The translations under genes and the position numbers were made by a program. This document shows, one piece after another, positions 52,993 through 61,642 of a DNA stretch of 64,000 bases. The DNA is taken from the NCBI RefSeq assembly GCF_007991635.1, contig NZ_BJYS01000031.1, positions 37,724 through 101,723 of the forward strand, written 5' to 3'. Every line of letters begins with the position of its first letter. Position 1 is the first letter of the stretch. The notes beneath the pieces were generated by a model. The model searched no databases. It saw only the letters and a list, made by a program, of their open reading frames with translations, and was not told the DNA's origin. This DNA comes from Adhaeribacter aerolatus. Lineage in GTDB: Bacteria > Bacteroidota > Bacteroidia > Cytophagales > Hymenobacteraceae.

Positions 52993-54297
52993 ATGCAAAA
53001 ATGTCTACTCCTGTTGTTAATTATTGTTATTCCTGTAGTGAGTTTTGCTCAGGCTAATTATAAGAGCGGAATTGTAATTACGCTTCAAGGTGATACCCTG
53101 AAGGGTTATATAAATTATAAAGAATGGATAAATAACCCAAAAGAGGTAGATTATAAGCCTTCTTTAACCGAAAGCGCTCAAACCTTTACTCCAAAAAATA
53201 TTAAATCTTTTGCAATAGCAGGCTTAGAATCTTATGAAGCTTTTGAAGTGTCGGTTAGTATGGATAATTTAAATGCTAATGGCATCAGGGAAATAGAAGA
53301 CACATTAAATGTTACCAATAGCTTTTTTCTAAAAGCATTATTAAAAGGGGATAAAGTACATGTTTATAGCTATAAGGATAAAATAAAAGAGCGGTACTAC
53401 TTCTTAGAAAATGACAATACCAATCCGGTTGAATTAAGAAATCAAGTTTTTTTAACAACCAGCAATGTGGTTACACCTGTTTTTAAACAGCAGCTTTCGG
53501 CCTTGGCTATTAAATATAAAAACTTTCCCCTCAGTCAGCAAATTGCTTCCCTTGCATATAATAAAACCGATTTGTTAAATACCCTTAAGCAGCTTAATAC
53601 CGTTAATGCCGCCGTTGTAGCTTATAACCGTGAAAAGAAACCCAAAGCCAGGTTTTTCCTGGGTACCGGACTAGCTTATAATACCATTACCTACTCGGGA
53701 GAAAACCTGTTCACCATCGACCGTAAGAATGCCAATGGCTTTGATAAATATAAAGATAAAGTTATCAGCCAATCTTATCAGCCAAGATTTGCCGGCGGAA
53801 TCGATATTTTTATAAATCCGGAGGTTAAACGAACAATCTTAAGAGGTGAAATATTGGTAACCCCGTTACAATCTGAGGTTGTATCTTATCTTCAGTACAA
53901 TAGTGTTTCGGATAGAGAGCAGCGAAATACTTATAATTTATCGATGGTTATTGTTTCTGCCATGCCGCAGGTTATTTATAACCTATACAATAAGGAAAAC
54001 TTTCAGTTTTACTTAGGAACCGGGGCAGCCTACTCCTACTACCGTACAAACCAGAATATTTTAAACAGAATACCCACCGACGACCCTGATAACCCGGATG
54101 CTATCATAGAAGATTATGTTATTATTAAAAAAAGAGGCTTAAATGTAGTCTTACGTTCAGGTATTGTTTTGAAGAAGAAAATTGACTTAGGAATAGTGTA
54201 CTTTAATCCTACCGAAATAACCAACTATACATCTGCGAAGGGTAGTTCGGTAAAAGCAAATAATCTGCAGCTAAGTTTAAATTACCTTTTTAATTAA
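52993..54297 (+). CDS. Probable outer-membrane beta-barrel protein
   Basis: 434-residue exported protein. Signal peptide covers residues 1-20 (IVIPVVSFAQ). The first half has a soluble domain opening YKSGIVITLQGDTLKGYINY. The second half, from about residue 215, alternates in barrel style (ARFFLGTGLAYNTITYSG, FQFYLGTGAAYSYYRTNQ) and ends in LQLSLNYLFN with a terminal aromatic strand. The family is common in Bacteroidota but has no assigned function. Noticeably AT-richer than the pectin region. Alone on the plus strand. Confidence 0.75.
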   Translation: MQKCLLLLLIIVIPVVSFAQANYKSGIVITLQGDTLKGYINYKEWINNPKEVDYKPSLTESAQTFTPKNIKSFAIAGLESYEAFEVSVSMDNLNANGIREIEDTLNVTNSFFLKALLKGDKVHVYSYKDKIKERYYFLENDNTNPVELRNQVFLTTSNVVTPVFKQQLSALAIKYKNFPLSQQIASLAYNKTDLLNTLKQLNTVNAAVVAYNREKKPKARFFLGTGLAYNTITYSGENLFTIDRKNANGFDKYKDKVISQSYQPRFAGGIDIFINPEVKRTILRGEILVTPLQSEVVSYLQYNSVSDREQRNTYNLSMVIVSAMPQVIYNLYNKENFQFYLGTGAAYSYYRTNQNILNRIPTDDPDNPDAIIEDYVIIKKRGLNVVLRSGIVLKKKIDLGIVYFNPTEITNYTSAKGSSVKANNLQLSLNYLFN

Positions 54298-54379
54298 TTT
54301 TACCTATTTCAGAAAGCTTTATAGGCGCAATAAGCTTTTCATCATTTACTGCATTCTCCTAATCAATATTTAACAGCAC

Positions 54380-54413
54380 AAAAAAAGAGGCTAAACTTTT
54401 TAAGTCTAACCTC
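54380..54413 (-). terminator. Intrinsic terminator of the alpha/beta hydrolase gene
   Basis: On the minus strand GAGGTTAGACTT pairs over 12 bp, including two G-U pairs, with AAGTTTAGCCTC around a 3-nt loop (54387-54413), followed by seven T (54380-54386). It lies downstream of the hydrolase stop at 54526. Confidence 0.7.
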
Positions 54414-54525
54414 CCTTTATTTGCTATCACTTTCGTGTCAGCTTACAATCTCTTATACGGGTCAAACCCGATTAGGTTTAAAGTATTTAATTTTTATTTG
54501 TACGCTTTAACCAGTTACTAGGCCA

Positions 54526-55365
54526 TTATGCGGCGGAGATAAACTGAATTAAATCCTGGTTCAGTTTTTCTTTGTGGGTATAAAATAAGCCATGTGGGGC
54601 ACCCTCATACACCAAATATTGGTTACCCGGAATCATTTTGGCTGTCCGGTCGCCGCTGGCCTTAATGGGTACCGTTTGGTCGGCATCGCCGTGAATAATC
54701 AGGGTCGGTACGTTTATCTGTTGCACATCTTTCCGGAAGTCGGTTTGGGCAAAGGCAATGGCGCACTGTTCGGTAGCCCGCGACGAAGCCACCGAGGCCA
54801 GCATGCGGTAATATTCGAGTAAAGGCGTACTTACCGGATGGCTGATTAAGTTTACGCCAAAGAACTTTTTGCCAAAATCATCCAGAAAACCAATCCGGTC
54901 TTTTTTGATATTGGCTAATATTTCTTCGAATACGCTTTGGTCTACACCATCGGGGTTATCGGCAGTTTTACCTAAGAAAGGCGTTACCGCACTGATTAAA
55001 ACCAGCTTCGAAACCCGGTCATTGCCATACCGGCTCAGGTACCGGACCGCTTCGCCGCCACCCATCGAAAAGCCAACCAAAACTGCATCCCGTAAATCCA
55101 ATTGTTCTATTATGGCGTGTAAATCATCGGTCAATGAATCATAGTCGTAATTATCCCAAGGCTTAGCCGAATGGCCAAAGCCCCGCCGGTCGTATTTAAT
55201 TACCCGTAAACCGGCGTTTACCAAATCATCTACCTGGTATTCCCACATTTCTTTACTAAGGGGCCAGCCGTGGATCAATATAACCGGGCGACCTTTCCCA
55301 TAATCAGCATAAGCCAGTTGAATGTCCTCGCCGGTGCCCGCATCTCGTTTTTGAATAAATTTCAT
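54526..55365 (-). CDS. Alpha/beta hydrolase (non-haem chloroperoxidase-like)
   Basis: 279-residue cytoplasmic hydrolase of the esterase/cofactor-free haloperoxidase-like group. Oxyanion segment IHGWPLSKEMWEYQ (31-44), YDRRGFGHS (58-66), nucleophile elbow GFSMGG with Ser100, acid in HGDADQTVP (225-233), and catalytic His258 in GAPHGLF. Typical length and intact. Divergent from a Crp-type regulator across about 320 bases, which may control it. The natural substrate is unknown. Confidence 0.92.
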   Translation of the reverse strand: MKFIQKRDAGTGEDIQLAYADYGKGRPVILIHGWPLSKEMWEYQVDDLVNAGLRVIKYDRRGFGHSAKPWDNYDYDSLTDDLHAIIEQLDLRDAVLVGFSMGGGEAVRYLSRYGNDRVSKLVLISAVTPFLGKTADNPDGVDQSVFEEILANIKKDRIGFLDDFGKKFFGVNLISHPVSTPLLEYYRMLASVASSRATEQCAIAFAQTDFRKDVQQINVPTLIIHGDADQTVPIKASGDRTAKMIPGNQYLVYEGAPHGLFYTHKEKLNQDLIQFISAA

Positions 55366-55686
55366 AGTTTAAATTAACGGTTAAAAGGTTCGTTTTCAGA
55401 TTTACAACCCAAAGCTTTTTATTTTGTTTGCGCGCATTAACTTTATTAGCACTAGGGTTTGTTGGCAGTAATATTTCAGAAAAGTATTAACGCTCTTTTT
55501 TGTTACGCCGGAATATTCTATTCTGGAATCTAATCTTTTGGAAATATTATTGCAAAGCAGGTCTGCTCAAAAGTTAGGATTAACGTAAGGCGATTGGTTT
55601 AAATATCTTCCTAATAAAACCAAAACTTTTGCTTTCTCAGAAATCTAAAAAACTTAAATTAGGGTTCACAAACCCCTTTTTGCGGT
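55366..55686. promoter_or_regulatory. Divergent promoter region, hydrolase / Crp regulator
   Basis: 320 non-coding bases between divergently transcribed genes, expected to hold both promoters and perhaps the regulator's binding site. No clear Crp-like palindrome was found by eye. Confidence 0.4.
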
Positions 55687-56322
55687 ATGAGCACTTTAAC
55701 CCCCGAAGCATTAAAGCTTTACCGGCAGCACCTGGAAGCATTTGTATCGTTTACCGACCCGGAATGGGCGCTCTTTTCCGCCCAACTTTACCGCCGTGAT
55801 ATCCGGAAACGGGAAGTACTGGTAGAACACGGTAAAGTTTGCCACGAAGTTTGTTTTATTCTGTCGGGGTCCTTTCGGTTTTTCTTTATTAAAGATGGGG
55901 TGGAGATTAGCAATTATTTTTGCTTCTCCGGCGAACTCATCAGTGCCTACCAAAGCTTTCTGAAACAAGCGCCGAGTTTTCCTACCATCCAGGCCATGGA
56001 AGATGCTTCGCTTATTTGCTTTACGTACCAATCGCTGCAAGCCCTGCTGCAAAACCCAACCGTGGCACTTAAAATGGAGCGTTTCGGGCGATTGGTGGCG
56101 GAGTACCTGATTTGCTGCTACGAAGAAAGAGTGGTCTCTTTTGTAACCCAAACGCCCGAAGAACGCTACCTGGATTTACTGCAAAAACAGCCCGATTTGT
56201 TGCAGCGCGTCCCGCAGCATTACGTAGCCAATTACCTGGGCATCACCCCGGTTTCGCTGTCGCGCATTCGCAAACGCCTGGCCGCTGCCGCCGCTCCCAA
56301 GCACCTGACTTTAGTAGCCTGA
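55687..56322 (+). CDS. Crp/Fnr-family transcriptional regulator
   Basis: 211-residue regulator. The N-terminal cyclic-nucleotide-binding-like beta-roll (about 25-125; RKREVLVEHGKVCHEVCFIL and SGSFRFFFIKDGVEISNYFC) is followed by a dimer helix and C-terminal winged helix with recognition segment VANYLGITPVSLSRIRKRL. The effector is unclear; this Bacteroidota subgroup usually lacks the canonical cAMP residues. Same strand as, and 82 bases before, the NAD-dependent epimerase gene, and divergent from the hydrolase, so it may regulate both. Confidence 0.92.
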   Translation: MSTLTPEALKLYRQHLEAFVSFTDPEWALFSAQLYRRDIRKREVLVEHGKVCHEVCFILSGSFRFFFIKDGVEISNYFCFSGELISAYQSFLKQAPSFPTIQAMEDASLICFTYQSLQALLQNPTVALKMERFGRLVAEYLICCYEERVVSFVTQTPEERYLDLLQKQPDLLQRVPQHYVANYLGITPVSLSRIRKRLAAAAAPKHLTLVA

Positions 56323-56404
56323 TAAGTGCGCCATTTCTTATCTTTTGTTAACGCTTTAAGGTAGTTGCATGGTTTAACTTTGTAAAAAATAAAGCTACCC
56401 AGAG

Positions 56405-57334
56405 ATGATACATACCATATTAGGAGCCGGCGGACCAGTCGGCAATGCCTTAACCAAAGAACTTTTAGAAAACGGCGAAAACGTGCGATTGGTGAGTCGT
56501 CGCCCCATCCAAACTACCGGCAATACCACCTGGGTAAATGCCGATCTGAAAAATTATCAGCAGGTAGTAGCAGCCGTGCAGGGCGCCAAAATAATTTATA
56601 TGTGTGCCGGGCTGCGCTACGATAAAAAAGTGTGGGCAACCGAATGGCCGATGATTATGCAAAACCTGATTAATGCGGCTAAAACTACGGGTGCCCGGCT
56701 GATCTTTTTTGATAACGTGTATATGTACGGCCACGTGCCAGGCCCTATGACGGAAGAAACGCCTTACAACCCCAGCAGCAAAAAAGGAGAAGTAAGGGCC
56801 CGGATTGCCGAGAACCTGATGGGAGAAGCCAAAGCAGGAAATATTAACGCTTCCATTGCGCGGGCTGCCGATTTTTACGGAGCTGAAAGCCTGAATAGTT
56901 TCTACGACGCGATGGTATTGGCAAAATATGCAAAAAAACAAAAAGCCATGTGGCTGGGCAACCCCGGGAGCCTGCATAGTTTTACCTACGTGCCCGATGC
57001 CGGCAAAGCCCTGTATTGCCTCGGCCAACACTCCGAAAGCGGTAACCAAATTTGGCATGTACCTACCGCCCCGGCCCTTACCGGCCACCAGTTTATACAA
57101 TTGGCCGCCAAGGCCTTTAATGTCCCGCCTAAATTTACCAAGGTTAATAAACTGATGCTGCAAGCGCTGGGTTTATTTAACAAAAGCATTGGTGAAACGG
57201 CCGAACTATATTACCAATACCAGTACGATTATAATTTCACCTCCAGTAAGTTCGAGAAAGCTTTTGGCCTAAAACCCACTACTTATGCTGACGGCGTGCA
57301 GCAACTTTCGCAAACGCTTTTCAAGCCGGTTTAA
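56405..57334 (+). CDS. NAD(P)-dependent epimerase/dehydratase-family protein
   Basis: 309-residue short-chain-dehydrogenase-type protein. Rossmann start MIHTILGAGGPVGNALTKEL gives the GxGGxVG nucleotide motif (residues 7-13). AKIIYMCAGLRYDKKVW and LIFFDNVYMYGHVPGPMTEE follow, including the YMYG segment. The C-terminal substrate region (VPTAPALTGHQFIQLAAKAF) is that of the NmrA/epimerase group. A sugar-nucleotide or small-carbonyl substrate is possible but cannot be chosen. Probably transcribed with or after the Crp regulator. Confidence 0.9.
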   Translation: MIHTILGAGGPVGNALTKELLENGENVRLVSRRPIQTTGNTTWVNADLKNYQQVVAAVQGAKIIYMCAGLRYDKKVWATEWPMIMQNLINAAKTTGARLIFFDNVYMYGHVPGPMTEETPYNPSSKKGEVRARIAENLMGEAKAGNINASIARAADFYGAESLNSFYDAMVLAKYAKKQKAMWLGNPGSLHSFTYVPDAGKALYCLGQHSESGNQIWHVPTAPALTGHQFIQLAAKAFNVPPKFTKVNKLMLQALGLFNKSIGETAELYYQYQYDYNFTSSKFEKAFGLKPTTYADGVQQLSQTLFKPV

Positions 57335-57345
57335 ATCGCCGGCTT
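57323..57345 (+). terminator. Hairpin at the end of the epimerase gene
   Basis: AAGCCGG (57323-57329) pairs with CCGGCTT (57339-57345) across the stop codon of the epimerase gene. No T-tract follows, so it is only a weak terminator candidate. Confidence 0.35.
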
Positions 57346-57396
57346 GCTGCAGCCGTTTATGGCGTTAATTTGGCCCAGGTCTGGCTTATTTATATA

Positions 57397-57636
57397 TTAG
57401 GTGCTGCTATTATCACCGGCCTTATTCTCTGTCTCGGGGTTAATACCACCTATTACGTTGCCACCTGTAATGCCAATGCCTTGCGTATTTTCGGCGCTGT
57501 TTTCTTCAATCATGGATTGGCCGCTGATACCGGCTTTGCTGGCAGCACCCCGCAATTTATTCTTTTCAGTGCTATTATTCTCCTCATTTCCCGAAGCAGG
57601 AGATGAATTTTGCTGCTCTTTGTTGTCTTCCATCAT
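57397..57636 (-). CDS. Small hydrophilic Asn/Glu/Ser/Gly-rich protein
   Basis: 79 residues of low complexity (MEDNKEQQNSSPASGNEENN at the start, GIGITGGNVIGGINPETEN near the end), with no hydrophobic segment or cysteine, so probably intrinsically disordered. I accept it because the composition is coherent and strongly soluble, while the overlapping plus-strand frames are hydrophobic and Cys/Leu-rich in the manner of antisense shadows. No family recognised. No clear ribosome binding site. Confidence 0.5.
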   Translation of the reverse strand: MMEDNKEQQNSSPASGNEENNSTEKNKLRGAASKAGISGQSMIEENSAENTQGIGITGGNVIGGINPETENKAGDNSST

Positions 57637-57769
57637 TATCTGGTTATACTGTTTTGTTTTATGTACAGTTTACGTGATTTATCAGCAGTTTGGGTTCGAA
57701 AAATCAATATATTAAACTGGACCTGAAAATTCATTTCCCATCAGGTAATCTCCTACTATAATAAAATTA

Positions 57770-58012
57770 TTGGTATGTCTATTTAAGGCTATCGCCAGCG
57801 TCCCGCTGGTGATAATTTCTGCCGGCCTCTACTTCTATACGGGCTATGAGTTTCTGGAAGAGCTGCAACGGCTGAAAGGGAGTGAGATAAAAGAAATTCC
57901 TTTGGAATACTGTACGCTGCACCTGATTCCTTTGGATAAAACCACCATGCGGTTCTATGACCGCTTAGAAGTAAAAAATAAACAAACCTTAAAATCTTTA
58001 AATCAAAATTAA
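57770..58012 (+). CDS. Hypothetical single-membrane-span protein, TTG start
   Basis: 80 residues if started at TTG 57770; no in-frame ATG is available before a stop at 57746-57748. One hydrophobic segment (about 8-24, ASVPLVIISAGLYFYTG) is followed by a charged domain (EELQRLKGSEIKEIPLEY, then KTTMRFYDRLEVKNK). No family recognised. It ends one base before the start of the next small gene, so they are probably one transcript. It could also be a 5'-truncated remnant. Confidence 0.5.
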   Translation: MVCLFKAIASVPLVIISAGLYFYTGYEFLEELQRLKGSEIKEIPLEYCTLHLIPLDKTTMRFYDRLEVKNKQTLKSLNQN

Positions 58013-58013
58013 T

Positions 58014-58283
58014 ATGTCAATCGCTAGAAGAATAAAAAGAAATAAAAATAAGCCAAAGAATAACAACAACTTATATAAACAGCTTAACCTAAGAAAGAAA
58101 ATGATTTTTTCTTTGATTACTCCGAATGAATGCCGGAACTGTGACGGGCCAAGAAAAGAGCTTTCCTTCGAACAATTGCCAGAAATAGAGAAAAAGCCTT
58201 TAATAGATAGCAATATATTAGAAAGAATAGATTACTTCCTTTACTGCCCAGAAAGCAAAGAATACAACGCTCTTTTAAAGTAA
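58014..58283 (+). CDS. Hypothetical small basic protein
   Basis: 89 residues starting SIARRIKRNKNKPKNNNN after Met, followed by a CxxC pair (ECRNCDGPRKELSF) and a Leu/Ile-rich C-terminus. No family recognised; the basic head could bind nucleic acid. It starts one base after the preceding gene and is followed 20 bases later by a good plus-strand terminator, which supports transcription. AT-rich like the rest of this island. Confidence 0.55.
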   Translation: MSIARRIKRNKNKPKNNNNLYKQLNLRKKMIFSLITPNECRNCDGPRKELSFEQLPEIEKKPLIDSNILERIDYFLYCPESKEYNALLK

Positions 58284-58303
58284 GTAGGATATTAAAACAG
58301 AAG

Positions 58304-58332
58304 AACCGGGTAATACCGGTTTTTTTGTTTTT
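58304..58332 (+). terminator. Intrinsic terminator of the small-gene pair
   Basis: AACCGG (58304-58309) pairs with CCGGTT (58316-58321) around a 6-nt loop, followed by TTTTT, G and TTTTT. Plus-strand orientation, directly after the 89-residue gene and before the HEPN-motif gene. Confidence 0.8.
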
Positions 58333-58399
58333 CAATTGCTTACCTATAGTAAGTTTAATATATTGTAAAAAGCAAAGTATTTTGTTTCACGGTAATTAA

Positions 58400-59683
58400 T
58401 TGGCTAACCATTATGAAATTTGTATGAGGCATTATAGAGAACTTACATTAGAAATTAACAATGAACAGGAAATACGTTCTATTCTTAAGCAAATGGAGAC
58501 CTTAAAAGCTGAGGGTTGGAAGGTTCAGAAGTCTCTTAAAAAAGAGTATGCGAAAGACAACAAAATAAATGAAGACGAACTTGTTTCCTTTATTTCTCCA
58601 TATTACAAGAACACTAAACCAAAATCTGAAAAAGAGGTATTTGCAGGAGTAGTTTATCTAGGGTTTGTTGACAATTCTATTAAAATACTTGATATAAAAA
58701 GTGTTTTAAAAGGAGAAAAGCTTCCAGTACACCTGTACAATCTTATTTTCCATCAATTTATAAAAGATGTTATAAAGCCTAATGCCAACCTATTTAGAAA
58801 TTTATTAGGAACAATAAAGTTAAATAAAAAAAAACCTGAAATACAATTAAGTAAAGCCGATAAAAAAAGTGGTAAAAAATTACTTTGTATTGCTGTTTCC
58901 ACAGAAGGATTTAACGTTTTTAATAAACGCCTGAAAAGGCCTATTCACTTTATTGAGCGAGATGGAACTGGCGAAGGGTTATTCCAAGAAGGAGATGAAT
59001 TAAAAATCGGCCAAAAGAAGATTGAATATTTTAGCCCCAATAATATCGGGATACTTTTGTCAATTGCTACCAAATCGCAATTGGAGGCGAGAAACCTCCT
59101 TCATAAAATTAAACGAAGGCAGAATTTAGCTAATCCCTTAGATAATATTAAAGAAAGTTCTGAAGATATCTGTAATTATATAGAGCAAATTCAAACATCC
59201 ATTGTTTTTACTTACACTACTATTGAAGCTTTCGTAAATTTAAGTATTCCAGATTATTACGAGTGTTTCGAAATTAAAAAAGAATCAGGAGTTTATTATG
59301 AGAGGAAGTATACTCGAGATGCCATAGAGAGGCTCATTCCTCTCAAAACAAAAATCAAAGAAATTCTTCCTGATATTTACGATACAAGTGCAATAGAAAA
59401 TGAAAAGTTTTTCACAAACTTTGCGCTTTTGGAAGAGTTAAGAAACAAGATTATTCACCAGAAATCAATTGAGCACACTGACTTATATAAAGAATATTTC
59501 AGAGAATCTATATTTAAAATATGTAATGTATCAAACGAGCTAATTTCATTTTTTTATGAGAATTGTGAGAAAGATTTTACAACGAATCCAATTTGGCCGT
59601 GGATAGATGGAAAAGAAAATATATTGCCTAAATCCACTTTTAATTCAAAAGACTTTCAAGTTGTAGGTTCTATATATGATTAA
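58400..59683 (+). CDS. HEPN-motif protein of unknown family, next to a SIR2 gene
   Basis: 427 residues from TTG 58400, or 419 from the first in-frame ATG at 58424; the start is undecided. The N-terminal about 230 residues are a mixed charged domain I do not recognise. The C-terminal about 190 residues are helical and end in LLEELRNKIIHQKS, where Arg348-x4-His353 is the RxxxxH signature of HEPN ribonucleases. An earlier helix (TYTTIEAFVNLSIP) fits the HEPN four-helix bundle. HEPN proteins are frequent RNA-cleaving toxins in phage defence and toxin-antitoxin systems. AT-rich, 69 bases before the SIR2 gene on the same strand. Confidence 0.72.
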   Translation: MANHYEICMRHYRELTLEINNEQEIRSILKQMETLKAEGWKVQKSLKKEYAKDNKINEDELVSFISPYYKNTKPKSEKEVFAGVVYLGFVDNSIKILDIKSVLKGEKLPVHLYNLIFHQFIKDVIKPNANLFRNLLGTIKLNKKKPEIQLSKADKKSGKKLLCIAVSTEGFNVFNKRLKRPIHFIERDGTGEGLFQEGDELKIGQKKIEYFSPNNIGILLSIATKSQLEARNLLHKIKRRQNLANPLDNIKESSEDICNYIEQIQTSIVFTYTTIEAFVNLSIPDYYECFEIKKESGVYYERKYTRDAIERLIPLKTKIKEILPDIYDTSAIENEKFFTNFALLEELRNKIIHQKSIEHTDLYKEYFRESIFKICNVSNELISFFYENCEKDFTTNPIWPWIDGKENILPKSTFNSKDFQVVGSIYD

Positions 59684-59752
59684 CCTTAAATAGTATATTA
59701 TTTTATATTGCCATTCTAAAAAAGATTTAGGTGTACTTCACAAAATAAAAAA

Positions 59753-61642
59753 ATGCATAAAGAAAATTTATTCAAACTAATAAGAAGTGAGGAAGTAGTA
59801 TTATGGGCAGGTGCTGGGCTATCATTATATGCTGGTTTCCCATCAGGAGAAAAATTGGGAACAATTTTGTACAACAGCTTATCTGATAGTGAAAAGAAGG
59901 AAATTAGACCTGATTTATTATTACCAGATTTAGCTGAAGCTATTTATAGAATAAAAGGGAATAATAAGAACTCTATAATTAGAATATTAAGCAAACAGTT
60001 TGTTGATTTCATTCCAGAATCTACACTTTACCATGATAAATTAGCTTCAATTCCGCATTTTAAAACAATTATTACTACAAACTACGATAAATTAATTGAA
60101 AATGCATATGGTCAAAGAGGCCAATTACTCTTAGCCTCTAGACATATTCCCTATATTGAGAAGGAAAAAGTAAGTATTTTCAAAGTTCATGGTGACTTAT
60201 CTGAACCAGATAGCATAATATTAACCAAAACAGACTTTAACAACTTCTTTAAGAATTCTAGTGAATCAGAAGTTTATTGGACTGTAATCAAGGAGAAACT
60301 AGCAACAAAGAATGTTTTGTTTATAGGTTATAATCTTGAAGACCCAAATGTGTCAGTTATATTTGACAGAATTTCAGAAGTTTTAGGTACTCATCGAAGA
60401 GAATGTTTCTTTATTTCTCCTAATCTAACTTTTAATAAAATATTAGAATTAGATAGGAAAGGTATTCATTACATTGATTCAACTGGTGAAGCTTTTATAG
60501 ATGAGCTAGATTTAGATATTAAACAAAACATAACTAAAGACTTAGAAAAAGGAATGACATCAGCAAATACTTTTAGAGATTTTCTTTATAATAATAAACT
60601 AATAGCAGAAGTAAAAAGTAATAAAGACTCATTTAAACTAGTTTCTTTAAATGGTATTGATGGTAAGATAGAAGGTAAATTAAATTTTAGTTTGAAAAAT
60701 GATGAAGAATTTAATGCTAAATTGAATGACTTTATTAAAGGTTACAAATTTGGAGATTTTGAAATTCCAGAGGGAAGACTTTTAAAATCTGACTTTACTG
60801 TAAATGGCATTAAACTTCCAGGCTCAGATGAAGTTGCTTGGTTAAAGTTCCAAAGTGTTCCATCAATAACTTCAATTATAGATATTCGCTTTGATGACGG
60901 TTCTGAATTTAACGAAATTCCAGTAAAAATTTATCGTTCACCATTCTTAATTGAAATTCATGTACAATTAAAAAGTGCGTTTTTAAAAATTAATTTTGAA
61001 CCTGTCGCCCAAGGAAGGAATAAAACGAATTTCCATTATGAACATGAGGAAAATTGTTTAAGAGTTAAAGATGAAATTGAACTGTTTTTGCTTTTGAATA
61101 ATTTTGCTTCAGGAAAGCAATTCAAAATTTATACTCAAACTGGAATACCTTATACCCCAACAACTTTAAAAAAATTACCGCCTTTACTAAAAGTAACACA
61201 ATATTATCTAGCATACTTCAGCAACCTAAAAATATTAGAACAACATTATGATGTTCGGTTTTCCAATATAAATATAAAATCTATAAACAAGGAAGCATAC
61301 GAGTTTGTAATGCTAGCTGTTGCAGTAACTAAGGGAGAAACTTTAATTGTTAATTTTAATAAGGAATTTCAAGTAGAATTAAATGATGTATCTGACCGAA
61401 TAATATCTCAGTTGAAAAAAGTTAATAAAGATGGTGTTCCCTTTGTGGCCTTATTCCAAGAAGAAGTACTTGAAATACATGGGCAGAAAATCAATTTAGG
61501 TTTCAAAAGAGTTGAATACTTAAAGCCTAAAATATTGAACCTTGATTCTGTTCTTAAGGGTGCAGAACAGAAACTTAAGTTTAAAAGTAAAAGAGCTAGA
61601 GTAAAATATTCTTACAATGAAGATTTCAAAGAGGGATTATAA
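59753..61642 (+). CDS. SIR2-domain protein with large uncharacterised C-terminal region
   Basis: 629-residue cytoplasmic protein. Residues about 1-250 are a SIR2 NAD-binding domain: GAGLS (20-24), AGFPSG (27-32), TTNYD with Asn110 and Asp112, KVHGD with His146 (144-148), and FIGYNLEDP (190-198). All catalytic-type positions are kept, so NAD+ cleavage is likely. Residues about 270-629 (beginning near KLNFSLKNDEEFNAKLNDFI) are beta-rich, match nothing I know, and lack STAND, HerA and Argonaute features. In known defence systems SIR2 proteins deplete NAD+ on infection; the C-terminus may be the sensor. AT-rich and probably co-transcribed with the HEPN-motif gene. Confidence 0.88.
   Translation: MHKENLFKLIRSEEVVLWAGAGLSLYAGFPSGEKLGTILYNSLSDSEKKEIRPDLLLPDLAEAIYRIKGNNKNSIIRILSKQFVDFIPESTLYHDKLASIPHFKTIITTNYDKLIENAYGQRGQLLLASRHIPYIEKEKVSIFKVHGDLSEPDSIILTKTDFNNFFKNSSESEVYWTVIKEKLATKNVLFIGYNLEDPNVSVIFDRISEVLGTHRRECFFISPNLTFNKILELDRKGIHYIDSTGEAFIDELDLDIKQNITKDLEKGMTSANTFRDFLYNNKLIAEVKSNKDSFKLVSLNGIDGKIEGKLNFSLKNDEEFNAKLNDFIKGYKFGDFEIPEGRLLKSDFTVNGIKLPGSDEVAWLKFQSVPSITSIIDIRFDDGSEFNEIPVKIYRSPFLIEIHVQLKSAFLKINFEPVAQGRNKTNFHYEHEENCLRVKDEIELFLLLNNFASGKQFKIYTQTGIPYTPTTLKKLPPLLKVTQYYLAYFSNLKILEQHYDVRFSNINIKSINKEAYEFVMLAVAVTKGETLIVNFNKEFQVELNDVSDRIISQLKKVNKDGVPFVALFQEEVLEIHGQKINLGFKRVEYLKPKILNLDSVLKGAEQKLKFKSKRARVKYSYNEDFKEGL

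Noticed and set aside
56465..57163. 232-residue minus-strand open frame inside the epimerase gene
   Set aside because: Antisense to a clear Rossmann-fold gene, with no recognisable features.
57401..57715. 104-residue hydrophobic plus-strand frame overlapping the 79-residue minus-strand gene
   Set aside because: Cys/Leu/Pro-rich composition typical of the shadow of a low-complexity hydrophilic gene; the minus-strand reading is more coherent.
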